Of a stretch of 42,377 nucleotides of DNA, positions 7,582-15,578 are shown piece by piece. The translations under genes and the position numbers were made by a program. The stretch is from a bacterium (GTDB taxonomy: Bacteria > Actinomycetota > Acidimicrobiia > Acidimicrobiales > CATQHL01). The DNA lies in contig JAPOVS010000050.1 in assembly GCA_026708055.1 (NCBI GenBank), forward strand, positions 1 through 42,377, read 5' to 3'. How positions within the stretch are numbered: position 1 is the stretch's first letter; each line of letters opens with the position of its first letter. A model generated the notes under the pieces. The model was not told the origin of the DNA. It made no database searches and worked only from the letters and a program-made list of their open reading frames with translations.

Positions 7582-7776
7582 AGATTGAGATGCGCGCCGA
7601 CTCTTCGGCTCGGCGCGTGCCTGCCCACAGTCGCACTACCCGGACGAGCAGGGGGGCCAGATGGCTCTCGTCGTCGACGAGCCGGCCGGTTCCGCGGCAC
7701 CGGCAGAGGCCGAGGCTACCCGCCGACGGGGCCTGACCGCTGCCTCACGATTCACCGCTTGGCGCGACACTGCACG

Positions 7777-8055
7777 TCAGGAGGCTGCGGAGAGGGTGGC
7801 CTCGATTGCGGCGATCCGCGCACCGTGATCGGCAATGCGCGCCAGCTGCCTGCCGTGCGCCTCCTGCGTCGACTCGATGCGCGCCAGCGACTCCTTCGCC
7901 CCGCTCATCTCCTTGCGAGCGCTCTCGAATCCCGAGGTCATGTCCTTGCGCAGGCCCGAGATGTCAGCGCGGATCGCCTGGAGGAAGACGATCAGTACGC
8001 CGATGAATCCGGCGCCGACGACGCTGATGATGGATGCGATGACGGCTGTGTTCAT
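7777..8055 (-). CDS. Small membrane protein with C-terminal coiled coil
   Basis: About 92 residues from ATG 8055, which has a strong CAGGGGG Shine-Dalgarno 5-6 bases upstream; the open frame extends further upstream to 8121 but that part overlaps regulatory-looking DNA. Residues ~3-26 form one hydrophobic helix (AVIASIISVVGAGFIGVLIV), followed by a charged, heptad-like stretch (LRKDMTSGFESARKEM, SLARIESTQEAHGRQLARI, ARIAAIEATL). The shape matches small single-pass membrane proteins with a cytoplasmic coiled coil; no family-specific function can be assigned. It stands alone between the CapA protein and the decayed dehydrogenase operon. Confidence 0.65.
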   Translation of the reverse strand: MNTAVIASIISVVGAGFIGVLIVFLQAIRADISGLRKDMTSGFESARKEMSGAKESLARIESTQEAHGRQLARIADHGARIAAIEATLSAAS

Positions 8056-8067
8056 GTAAGCCCCCTG

Positions 8068-8112
8068 ACAGTAGCAGTATCCGATGGTTGGGCGAACTGC
8101 TACTATAGGGAA
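8068..8112. promoter_or_regulatory. Inverted GTAGCAGT / ACTGCTAC boxes upstream of the small membrane protein
   Basis: GTAGCAGT at 8071-8078 and its exact inverse ACTGCTAC at 8096-8103 flank 17 bases. The right box sits in GAACTGCTACTATAGGG (8094-8110), close to the units GAACTGCTACGATAAG found upstream of the ATPase gene at 22973, and the left box in reverse orientation reads ATACTGCTACTGT. Position directly upstream of the gene starting at 8055 suggests a promoter/operator. Confidence 0.5.
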
Positions 8113-8157
8113 GTCCAGCAATGTATATACAATTTACAATAATATCATGGATTTTCA
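8113..8157. other. Short AT-rich island
   Basis: A ~45-base stretch far richer in A/T than the surroundings, including the perfect palindrome TGTATATACA (8122-8131) and TTTACAATAATATC. It separates the motif at 8068-8112 from the end of the dehydrogenase remnant. It could hold promoter elements for the minus-strand gene at 7777-8055 or mark an old insertion edge. Confidence 0.4.
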
Positions 8158-8878
8158 CTACTTGAAGCGCTCGGCTGTCAGGAGGGCGGCGAGGACGCGG
8201 GGCGGGGTCATCGGGAGCTCACGGAGGCGGGCGCCGACGGCGTCGCGGACGGCGTTGGCGACGGCGGGCGCGATGGCGGGGATGACCGGCGTGCCCACGC
8301 CTTTGGCGCCGTGGGGGCCGCCGTCGGGGTCGGGGTCCTCGACGAGGACCACCTCGATGTCGGGCATGTCGTCGGCCATCAGGACCTTGTAGCCCATGAA
8401 GTTGGGGTTCAGCGGGGCGCCCTCGTCGTGGCGCAGCTCCTCGAGGAGGGCGTAGCCGATGCCGTGGTGCAGGCACCCTTCCACCTGGCCGCGGCACCCG
8501 AGCCACGTTGCGGCGCCGCAACTCCACCGGGTCGATGTCCAGCGATCGGGCGATGTCGTCGAGCTGGGACTCCATGGCGAAGTGGATCTGCGCCGTGCCG
8601 GTGAGGATGCGCTGGACGGGCGGGGAGTCGGCGAAGATGCGAACCGGTGGAAGGTGCGCCACGTCGCCAGGCGTCAGGACCGCGAGAACACCCGGTATCG
8701 CCAGCGCGGCACTCGTGTCCAGCCCGGCGACGTGGGCGCGCGGGTGTGGCGAGCGCACGACGGCCGCGTGGACCATGCCCGGCAGCGCCATGTCCGCCAG
8801 GTACTCGGCGGAGCCCGAGACCTTTCCCCAGCCGTCAACCCGCGGCACAGAACGCCCGATGACCGGCTGCGGCGTCAT
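8158..8878 (-). pseudogene. Decayed molybdenum-binding large subunit (CoxL/XdhA type)
   Basis: The start is normal for the family (VIGRSVPRVDGWGKVSGSAEYLAD, then PHPRAHVAGLDTSAALAIPGV), but after about 90 residues (VRIFADSPPVQRILTGT) it jumps directly to a region normally hundreds of residues later (AQIHFAMESQLDDIARSLD, VELRRRNV). It then changes frame near 8490 and ends with EGCLHHGIGYALLEELRHDE, PHGAKGVGTPVIPAIAPAV and RELPMTPPRVLAALL. About 240 of ~750-780 residues remain, and the molybdopterin-binding motifs are deleted. Two internal deletions plus a frame change make function impossible. It follows the equally damaged small-subunit remnant, giving the minus-strand order FAD subunit, iron-sulfur subunit, molybdenum subunit. 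Confidence 0.85.
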
Positions 8879-9240
8879 CGTTCACCGCCGGCGGCCACGG
8901 CGGCCCGGACGATTGCGGCGAAGCCGCTGCAGCGGCAGATGTTCCCGGTGAGGAAACGGCGCACCTCGGCCTCGCCGGGAGCCGGGTTCTCCGCCAGCAG
9001 CGCCCTCACCGAGAGAACGAGCCCCGGCGTGCAGTAGCCGCACTGAACCGCGCCGGCGTCGAGGAACGCCTCCTGCACCGCATCAGGTGCCCCGTCCCCG
9101 ATGCCCTCGATCGTCGTGATCTCGCGGCCCTCCATCGTGGCCGCCAGCAGGCAGCACGAATGGGCCGCGTCCCCGTCCACCAGCACCGTGCACGCCCCGC
9201 AGTAGCCGATCCCGCAGCCGAACTTCGTGCGGAACGAGGG
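8875..9240 (-). pseudogene. Iron-sulfur small subunit (CoxS/XdhC type), 5'-truncated
   Basis: The frame reads SFRTKFGCGIGYCGACTVLV (plant-type 2Fe-2S Cys cluster), then HSCCLLA, then VQCGYCTPGLVLS and TGNICRCSGF (the second 2Fe-2S cluster), ending at 8875 with an ATGA-type overlap to the molybdenum-subunit remnant. All cluster cysteines visible in the remaining part are intact, but the first ~40 residues of the normal ~150-160 are missing: the preceding DNA is the FAD subunit in another frame. A GTG at 9186 could start a 103-residue product that would lack the first cluster. Confidence 0.8.
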
Positions 9241-9745
9241 CTGACACGGCCAACTCGTCGCCAGCCAGCGAGGTCATGAACGGCGCCGCCACCAGTTCGT
9301 CGACGTCCAGCAGCCGCGATCCGCGGGCCGACAGCACCTCCACCTCGGCGCCCAGGCAGAGCGCGGCCGGGATGAGGTCGCTGCCGGGGTCGGCGTGGCA
9401 GAGGTTCCCCACAAGGGTGCCGAAGTTCCGCACATGGGGCGATCCCACGTTGCTGGCCGCCTCGGCGAGCAGCGGTGCCCCGGCCGCCACGGCGGGGTCG
9501 GTCTCCACTAGCCGCGTCGTGACCATCGCCCCGAGACGCAGCGTCTCCCTCCCGGCGGTGATGCCGTCGAGGTCCCCGCAACGGTCGAGGCTGATGACGA
9601 TCTCGGGGGCGGCGAAACCCAGCGTCAGGAGCGGGACGAGGGACTGGCCGCCCGCCAGGATCCGGGGATCGTTCGACGCGGACAGCAGGGCGAGGGCATC
9701 GTTGACCGAACGAGGTCTCTCAAGGGTGAGCGCGGCGGGCGGCAA
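9241..9745 (-). pseudogene. FAD-binding medium subunit (CoxM type), 3'-truncated
   Basis: From TTG 9745 it reads like a normal CoxM: SVNDALALLSASNDPRILAG, then GGQSLVPLL, then SNVGSPHVRNFGTLVGN and ADPGSDLIPAALCLGA, the two FAD-pyrophosphate contacts of the family. After SLAGDELAV (~9240) homology ends and the DNA continues as the small subunit in a different frame. About 165 of ~290 residues remain; the C-terminal domain is deleted together with the start of the small-subunit gene, as expected for one deletion spanning the gene boundary. Confidence 0.8.
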
Positions 9746-9811
9746 CGGCCCTGTCCCGCCTAGACGTGTGCCGGGCAGTCCGCCGGAAGCACTGGCGGGG
9801 CCGCCGGGCAG

Positions 9812-9837
9812 TGGATTCCGGCCTTCGCCGGAATGAC
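9812..9837. repeat. Dispersed palindromic repeat, copy 2
   Basis: Identical over 26 bases to 1980-2005. It lies between the start of the FAD-subunit remnant and the end of the flavin reductase gene at 9874, so its hairpin may also act at the 3' end of that minus-strand transcript. Confidence 0.8.
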
Positions 9838-9873
9838 ATGGGGGCGCTTGGCGGCATCACCCGGTGGCTCCGG

Positions 9874-10560
9874 TCAGGTCCTGTTGGTGTCCTGGCCGCG
9901 GGCGGCCACGAACTCGGCCCACGGGATGCGGGGCAGGAAGTAGGCGCCCTCCTCGACGGTGCGCAGAAAAGACCGCAGGCCCAGGCGCCCGATGGCGCCG
10001 AGCCGCAGCGGGTCGATGCGGCCCCGCTCGTTGCAGATCGCCTCGTCGTAGGTGACCCACACCACCTCGGCCACGACCAGATGCACCTCGCCGAACGGCA
10101 GGCCCGGCGTGCCCAGATCGACGACCTGCCGCACCTCGCACTCCAGGCGGGCCAGCGCCTCACCGATGGCCGGCGAGGTGACCTTCGTTGCCGGCACCGG
10201 AGTCCAGCCCGTCAACTCGAACTCGTCGGAGTCCGCCGGCCCCTCGATGGCGACCACCTCGATCTGATCACCGAAGACCTCGGTGGTGACGTTCACCACG
10301 AAATCCCCCGAGGCCATGGCGTTCTGGTAGGTGTGCTTCAGCCCTCCGTCCTCGCGCAGTCCCATCGTGATGCCGATCAGCATCGGGTCGCCGGTGATGG
10401 GCAGGTAGTAGCTCATCGGGGCGATGTTGGCGATGCCCTCCGGGCTGCGAGTGGACACCATGGCGATGGGGCGGGGCACCACCAGTTGTGACAGCAGGAA
10501 CTGGCAATCCATCGGGCTGTTCTCGGCCGGATCGAAGGTGATCGCGCGATCGGGATTCAT
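9874..10560 (-). CDS. Flavin reductase-like FMN-binding protein
   Basis: 228 residues from ATG 10560, where the family similarity begins. Motifs are QLVVPRPIAMVSTRSPEGIANIAPMSYY (the split-barrel FMN-binding start with the R-P-I and S-T-x-x-G-x-x-N pattern), DFVVNVTTE, and the C-terminal EVHLVVAEVVWVTYD. This fits the flavin reductase-like domain family (DIM6/NTAB type), which bind FMN and either reduce free flavin for partner monooxygenases or act on small aromatics. No two-component monooxygenase is adjacent, so the partner is unknown. It is followed on the same strand by the decayed dehydrogenase genes and preceded by the AhpD-like gene ~90 bases upstream. Confidence 0.8.
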   Translation of the reverse strand: MNPDRAITFDPAENSPMDCQFLLSQLVVPRPIAMVSTRSPEGIANIAPMSYYLPITGDPMLIGITMGLREDGGLKHTYQNAMASGDFVVNVTTEVFGDQIEVVAIEGPADSDEFELTGWTPVPATKVTSPAIGEALARLECEVRQVVDLGTPGLPFGEVHLVVAEVVWVTYDEAICNERGRIDPLRLGAIGRLGLRSFLRTVEEGAYFLPRIPWAEFVAARGQDTNRT

Positions 10561-10651
10561 CGGATCTCCGGATTGTCGTGGGCGGAACAAGGTCATTCCG
10601 CCCGACAACGGTACGGCGAAAGCCACCGGCGGGTGGTGTGCCGCCGGCGGT

Positions 10652-11227
10652 TCAGTCGGTGGGGATGGCGTCGTAGGCGGGGAAGTCGGGGTCCACGACA
10701 GTGTGGATGCCGAGCCCCGTCACCACCCGGTTGACATAGTTGAGATGGGCGCAGTGGGCGTTGGCGTCCAGGATCGCAAGGTCATCGAAACCGGCCTCAC
10801 GCAGCGTCGCCAGGTCGGCCTCGCTGATCTCACCGGGACGGGTCGTCAGGTCGATCGTGTAGCGCACCAGGGCAGCCTCGGGTGCGGGCAGGGCGCCGGC
10901 GGCTGCGGCAGGATCGGTGGCCAGCAGGGTGATCTCCTCGTCGCTGAAGCCGTCGCCGCGCAGCTTGACGGTGACCTGGCTCATGCAGTGGACCGTGCCG
11001 TTCACTGCAGAGGTCACGAATCCGATGAGGTTGCGCTGCCGCGAGGTCAGCGCCGACGGGCAGCGCTCGGTCGCGGCGTAGAGCTCCAGGCGGGCGGCCA
11101 CCAGCCGCGGGTACAGCGACCCCGCCAGGGTCATCTCGGTGACCTCGCCGAGCGACTCGCGCTGGCGGTCGTAGTGGCGGCGCAGCTCGTCGCCGGCCTC
11201 CTCGTAGGGCACGGTGCGGATCCACAT
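10652..11227 (-). CDS. AhpD/carboxymuconolactone decarboxylase-like protein
   Basis: 191 residues from ATG 11227. The pattern matches peroxidase-related AhpD-like proteins: AATERCPSALTSRQRNLIGF, then FVTSAVNGTVHCMSQVTVKL, then ILDANAHCAHLNYVNRVVTG. Classical members carry Cys-x-x-Cys with a nearby His for disulfide-based peroxide reduction; here the first Cys position reads as Thr (NGTVHC), leaving a single Cys, so the two-cysteine mechanism is unlikely unchanged. The related YVNRV-x-x-GLG ending is typical of the subfamily annotated only as uncharacterised peroxidase-related. The longer frame to 11386 upstream is GC-rich and lacks family similarity. Confidence 0.7.
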   Translation of the reverse strand: MWIRTVPYEEAGDELRRHYDRQRESLGEVTEMTLAGSLYPRLVAARLELYAATERCPSALTSRQRNLIGFVTSAVNGTVHCMSQVTVKLRGDGFSDEEITLLATDPAAAAGALPAPEAALVRYTIDLTTRPGEISEADLATLREAGFDDLAILDANAHCAHLNYVNRVVTGLGIHTVVDPDFPAYDAIPTD

Positions 11228-11464
11228 GCCGCCATGTTCGCGCAACCCGCCCGCCCGATCGACAGGCGGCGCGGCGCGCGTGCCGTCCTCGGGTCGGCGG
11301 TCCGGTGCCCGCGGGCGGTGCCGCCGTGGAAGAACTAGTGTGCCTCCGTCACAGAACGGAGGCCGGCCCCCGCGCGCCGCACCCAAAGTCGGCTCGGAGG
11401 GTCCTGCTCTCGTTCGCTTGTGAGCGTTGTTGACAGGTCATCGCACGATCCAAGGGGGACAGAG

Positions 11465-13489
11465 ATGACGGGAACAAAGCATTGGACACGACTCTTGGCG
11501 ATCGGGGTCGTCCTCTCCTTGATCCTCGCGGCGTGCGCCGCCGAGGACACGGGCGAGACGGACGCGGCGCGCGCCGAGGCTGCGGCAGCCCAGGCGGCCG
11601 CCGATGCGGCTGAGGCGGCGGCGCAGGCCGCGGAGGCCGAGGCCGAGCAGGCCAGGGCGGAGGCCGAGCTGGCGGCGGCGCAGGCCGCGGAGGACGAGGC
11701 CGCGGTCGCCGAGGCCGAAGCCGCGCTCGCCGAGGCCGAGGCACAGGCGGCGGCAGCGGCTGAAGCCGCCGAAGCGGCCGCCGCGGCCGCGGAGGCTGAA
11801 GCGGCGGAGGCGATAGCCGAGGCTGAACTGGCGGCAGCCCGGGCTGCCGAGGACGAGGCAGCCGTCGCTGAAGCGGAAGCCGCGCTGGCCCAGGCGCAGG
11901 CCACAGCCGATGCGGCCCAGCAGGCTGCGGAAGAGGCGCAGGCCCAGGTCCAAGCGGCGCGGGCCGAGACCGAAGCGGCGCAGGCCGAAGCGGCTGCGGC
12001 GCTGGCCGCCGCCGAGGAGGCCGCGGCTGCTGCGGGCATCGACCTCGACAACGTGATCATCAGCACGCCCAGCCTCGTGGCGCAGGCGGACTACGCCAGG
12101 GCTCCCTACGTGGCGCCCGCGCATGCCGCCGGCCTGCTGGCCTTCGGTGGCTACCTGTATCGCTATGACCCGCAGGGTGACTACGTCCCGGACCTGGCGA
12201 CGGACTTCCCGGAGTTCTCCGAGGACGGCCTGACGATGACCGTGACGCTGCGCGAGGGGCTCGTCTACTCCGACGGCACGCCGGTCGTGGCCCAGGACGC
12301 CGTCGTGACATTGCAGCGCGCCCGGGACGAGGGACCGTTCGGTGCCCAGATGGCGTCGTTCGAGTCCGCCGAGGCCGTCGACGATCACACGATCGTCTAC
12401 ACCCTGAACGAGCCGTTCAGCTGCCTCAACAACCAGATCGTCTGCAGCGAGAACATGCCCCTGCACCCGCACGAGCAGGTGCTCGCCGATCCGGAGGGGT
12501 ACTTCGCCGAGCCGGTCAGCGCCACGCAATACGTGGTCTCGGACTGGGTGCCCGGCTCGCCGACGATGGTGCTCGAGGCCAACCCCAACTACTGGGCCGG
12601 CGAGGCGGTCATCAAGAAGCTGACGCTGGCGTCGGCGACCGACCCGATCTCGCGGCTGCTGCAGGTGACCACCGGGGCCGCGGCCATGGGCTTCGACATC
12701 CCGGCGTCGGTCCGCGCCGACCTGCCGGACGACGTCATCCAGATCGTCCACCCCATCGGCGGCACGTTCTGGTTCGTGATCCGAAGCGACGTCGAGGGAC
12801 CCCTGGGTGACGTGCGGGTACGCAAGGCCCTGTGCCTGGCGATGGACCGCGACGCCATCAACGAGAGGGCGTTCCTCGGGACCGCCGAGCCGGGCGGCTC
12901 GATCCTGTCGAGATACCGGAGCGAGTGGGAGTACGAGGACATCGTCCCGCTGGCCCGCGACGTGGCGGGCGCCCAGGCGCTCCTCGCCGAGGCCGGCTAT
13001 GCGGACGGCTTCTCGACGCCGTTGCAGACGATGGGCGCTCGTCCAGGCTGGACCGACGCCGCGACGATCCTGGCCGAGAACTGGGCCGACATCGGCGTCA
13101 CCGCCGAAGTGCAGCCCCTGGAGGACGCCATCATCATCGACAACATCATCAACCGGGCCTACGACGCCATGTGGATCGGGAGCGGTGGTCCCAACTTCTC
13201 GACCCTGCGGACCCTGTTCTACCCGGACAACTTCTGGTCCAACTCCGTCGCATTCGCCGATGATTCGGTGACGACCGCGTTCGATCAGTTGGCGGAGGCC
13301 ATGCCCAGGGGCGACATGGACGCCTCGCAGCGCCTGCAGACCGAGGTGCAGCGTCTGGCGCTCGACATCGGCGCCAACTACTGCCCCATGGGTGAGCGCG
13401 CCGTCCTCGTCGGCAGCCGCCTGTCGACGGACATCCTGGCGATGATCCCGGCTTCCCAGAACTTCTGGGTGGCGACCGAGAGCGGGTAG
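11465..13489 (+). CDS. Family-5 dipeptide/oligopeptide-binding lipoprotein with long Ala/Glu-rich stalk
   Basis: 674 residues from ATG 11465, with AAGGGGG at ~11452-11458 as Shine-Dalgarno. Residues 1-24 are a lipoprotein signal with lipobox LAAC (C24). Residues ~30-190 consist almost only of Ala, Glu, Gln, Asp and Arg in heptad-like order and should form a long alpha-helical coiled coil; it contains a ~60-residue internal duplication (AEDEAAVAEAEAALA appears twice) whose codons have diverged. Residues ~192-674 are an SBP_bac_5 domain (AFGGYLYRYDP, TDFPEFSEDGLTMTVTLREG, FSDG-like YSDGTPVVAQDAV, LNEPFSC). The domain alone is a normal family length, so the stalk is an addition. It is the first gene of the importer that continues to 17401. 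The ligand is unknown. Confidence 0.85.
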   Translation: MTGTKHWTRLLAIGVVLSLILAACAAEDTGETDAARAEAAAAQAAADAAEAAAQAAEAEAEQARAEAELAAAQAAEDEAAVAEAEAALAEAEAQAAAAAEAAEAAAAAAEAEAAEAIAEAELAAARAAEDEAAVAEAEAALAQAQATADAAQQAAEEAQAQVQAARAETEAAQAEAAAALAAAEEAAAAAGIDLDNVIISTPSLVAQADYARAPYVAPAHAAGLLAFGGYLYRYDPQGDYVPDLATDFPEFSEDGLTMTVTLREGLVYSDGTPVVAQDAVVTLQRARDEGPFGAQMASFESAEAVDDHTIVYTLNEPFSCLNNQIVCSENMPLHPHEQVLADPEGYFAEPVSATQYVVSDWVPGSPTMVLEANPNYWAGEAVIKKLTLASATDPISRLLQVTTGAAAMGFDIPASVRADLPDDVIQIVHPIGGTFWFVIRSDVEGPLGDVRVRKALCLAMDRDAINERAFLGTAEPGGSILSRYRSEWEYEDIVPLARDVAGAQALLAEAGYADGFSTPLQTMGARPGWTDAATILAENWADIGVTAEVQPLEDAIIIDNIINRAYDAMWIGSGGPNFSTLRTLFYPDNFWSNSVAFADDSVTTAFDQLAEAMPRGDMDASQRLQTEVQRLALDIGANYCPMGERAVLVGSRLSTDILAMIPASQNFWVATESG

Positions 13490-13535
13490 TCAACTGACAT
13501 CAACGGGCCGCTGAAGCGCCCGTACCGGAGTCCCG

Positions 13536-13575
13536 GGGTGGTCCGACCGAGCCGAGCGGCTCGGTCGGACCACCC
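13536..13575 (+). terminator. Perfect 18-bp hairpin between SBP and permease genes
   Basis: Left arm 13536-13553 (GGGTGGTCCGACCGAGCC), loop GAGC, right arm 13558-13575 exactly complementary. There is no T-run after it. It sits 46 bases after the SBP stop and 92 before the permease start. Such hairpins typically act as partial terminators or 3'-end stabilisers so that the SBP message exceeds the membrane components. The sugar SBP at 30854-32392 is followed by a comparable hairpin. Confidence 0.8.
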
Positions 13576-13667
13576 GCCGGTCCCTTGCCGGCAGTCGCGG
13601 TGGCCGATGCCGCATTCGCTCGCCGAACCTCGGCAGTTGAGAACCTCCCGAACGCTTTGAGAGGCTC

Positions 13668-14678
13668 GTGACGAACGAAGTGACGGGTTCCACGCCGGCG
13701 ACCGATGTCGTCGCCGCGGAGCCCTCAAAGCGCGACCGCGTGCTGGCGCTCATCGGGCGTCGGCTGGTGCGGGCGATCCTCGTGGCGTGGGGAGTCTCCC
13801 TGCTGGCTTTCGCCATCGTGCGTATCGTCCCGGGTGACCCGGTTGCGACGCTTCTCGGGGAGGAGGCCACGCCGGACCGCGTCGAGGTGCTGCGGGAGCG
13901 GCTCCATCTCGACGGGTCGGTCGTCGAGCAGTACGGCAGTTGGATGGGCGACGTCGTCAGGGGCGACCTGGGGCAGTCGCTCCAGTCCACGAGACCGGTG
14001 CTGGACACCATCGGCGATCGGTTGCCGATCAGCCTCTGGCTCGTCGGGTTGGGCATGGTGTTCGCGCTGATCCTGGCGATACCGCTGGGCGTGATCGGAG
14101 GCCTGACGCGCTCGAACTGGTACAAACAGGGTTTCGGTCTCGGTTCGGCGGCGCTGATCGCCACGCCGCCCTTCGTGACCGGGGTGTTGCTGCTCCTGGT
14201 TTTCGGCGTGAGGCTCCAGTGGTTACCTGTCGCCGGCTACGTCGACACGTTCCCGCAGAACCTGGAGTACCTGCTGCTGCCGGCCATCGCCATCGGCATC
14301 CCCGTCGGCATGATCTTCGCCATCGTCCTGCAGGAATCCATCCGCGAGACCAACTCCGAGGAGTTCGTGGAGACGGGGCTGGTCTGGGGGCTCGCCAAGC
14401 CGCAGTTCATCTGGCGCTACCTGCTGCGGCCCTCCATCGCGCCGGTGATCGGCCTCATGGGATACATCGTGGGCGCCAACCTGGCCGCAGCCGTGGTCGT
14501 GGAGACGGTCTTCAACCTCGAGGGCATCGGCACCTACCTGGTGCGGGCGGTGCTGGCGCGTGACTATCCCGTGGTACAGGGCACGCTGTTCACGTTCGGC
14601 TTCATCGTGGTCGTCGTGCACTTCTTGAGCGACACGGTGTCCGCGCTGATCGATCCTCGCGCCCGGACGCTGTCGTGA
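13668..14678 (+). CDS. Dipeptide/oligopeptide ABC importer permease (DppB type)
   Basis: 336 residues from GTG 13668. It has the standard DppB layout: a first membrane helix (~28-50), the extracellular region GDPVATLLGEEATPDRVEVLR and GDLGQSLQSTRPV, then five membrane helices, with the EAA-like loop (EEFVETGLVWGLAKPQFIWRY) contacting the ATPases. VVVETVFNLEGIGTYLVRAV near the end is diagnostic. Its last bases overlap the next permease by four (GTGA), so they are translated as a coupled pair. The ~50-residue N-terminal extension before the first helix is longer than usual and unstructured-looking. Confidence 0.9.
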   Translation: MTNEVTGSTPATDVVAAEPSKRDRVLALIGRRLVRAILVAWGVSLLAFAIVRIVPGDPVATLLGEEATPDRVEVLRERLHLDGSVVEQYGSWMGDVVRGDLGQSLQSTRPVLDTIGDRLPISLWLVGLGMVFALILAIPLGVIGGLTRSNWYKQGFGLGSAALIATPPFVTGVLLLLVFGVRLQWLPVAGYVDTFPQNLEYLLLPAIAIGIPVGMIFAIVLQESIRETNSEEFVETGLVWGLAKPQFIWRYLLRPSIAPVIGLMGYIVGANLAAAVVVETVFNLEGIGTYLVRAVLARDYPVVQGTLFTFGFIVVVVHFLSDTVSALIDPRARTLS

Positions 14679-15568
14679 CCTCGCTGGGTGACGCCGGGAC
14701 GCGGTCCGCCGGATCGGCGGCAGCGAGCGGCCTGCGCGGGCGACTCGTCGCAGGCTGGCGAGCCATGCCGCCGAGCATGAAGTTCGGCATCGCCATCATG
14801 CTCCTGATGATCATCCTGTCGATCGTCGTCCCGGCATTCAGCCCTTACGACACGCGCCGGGGCGGCCCCGACGCAAACCTGCCCCCCAGCGCCGAGTACT
14901 GGTTCGGGACCGATCATCTGGGGCGGGACGTGTTCGCACGCACCTTCGAGGCGGCGCGCATCGACATCATCCTGGCCGCGGCGGCGGTCTCGGTGCCGCT
15001 GCTGGTCGGCACGATCGTGGGCTCGATCATCGGCATCACCCGCAGCAGGCTGGTGCAGAACGCCGGGGACCTGGCCATCGAGGTCATCAACTCGTTCCCC
15101 ACGCTGATCATCGTGATCGCGCTCGTGGCGGCGTTCGGGCGGGGTACCAGGGGCATCCTGCTGGGTCTGTTCATCACGGCGTGGGCACGCTACGCCAAGG
15201 TGGCGCGCGCCCGGGCTCTGATCATCCGCGACATGGACTACCTGGAGGCCGGCCGCTGCCTGGGGTACAGCCGCGCCCGCATCCTGGGCCGTCACGTGGC
15301 GCCCAACGTGTTCCCACTCACGCTCGCCTACGCCGTCAGCGACTTCGTGGTCGTGATCCTGGCGGTTGCGGGTCTGTCGTTCCTGGGAGCCGGCGTCCAG
15401 CCGCCGACCCCTGAATGGGGTGCCATGCTGAACGACGCGCGCCTGCACATCTTCCGCGCCTGGTGGCCGGTGCTGTTCCCGGGAATCATGCTCTCGATCA
15501 CCGCCCTCGGCGTCTCGCTGATCGCCCAGGGGATTGGCCGGCGCGCCTCGGAGAACCTCGTCGGATGA
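14675..15568 (+). CDS. Dipeptide/oligopeptide ABC importer permease (DppC type)
   Basis: 297 residues from GTG 14675. DppC hallmarks are the N-terminal helix (FGIAIMLLMIILSIVVPAF), the segment PSAEYWFGTDHLGRDVFART, five further helices, the coupling loop (RDMDYLEAGRCLGYSRARILGRHVAPN) and the closing GLSFLGAGVQPPTPEWGAML. It pairs with the DppB-type gene overlapping by four bases and is followed 10 bases later by the first ATPase. It is a full-length, intact permease. Confidence 0.9.
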   Translation: MTSLGDAGTRSAGSAAASGLRGRLVAGWRAMPPSMKFGIAIMLLMIILSIVVPAFSPYDTRRGGPDANLPPSAEYWFGTDHLGRDVFARTFEAARIDIILAAAAVSVPLLVGTIVGSIIGITRSRLVQNAGDLAIEVINSFPTLIIVIALVAAFGRGTRGILLGLFITAWARYAKVARARALIIRDMDYLEAGRCLGYSRARILGRHVAPNVFPLTLAYAVSDFVVVILAVAGLSFLGAGVQPPTPEWGAMLNDARLHIFRAWWPVLFPGIMLSITALGVSLIAQGIGRRASENLVG

Positions 15569-15578
15569 GGATCGCGCC

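Noticed and set aside
6313-8142. 609-codon plus-strand frame opposite CapA-VanY and the small membrane gene
   Set aside because: Antisense shadow of coding DNA; it runs across an intergenic region and contains no recognisable domain.
11438-12751. Minus-strand 437-codon frame opposite the stalked SBP
   Set aside because: Mirror of the GCN-rich coiled-coil codons, giving Gly/Leu/Arg repeats; the plus strand carries the lipobox and SBP domain.
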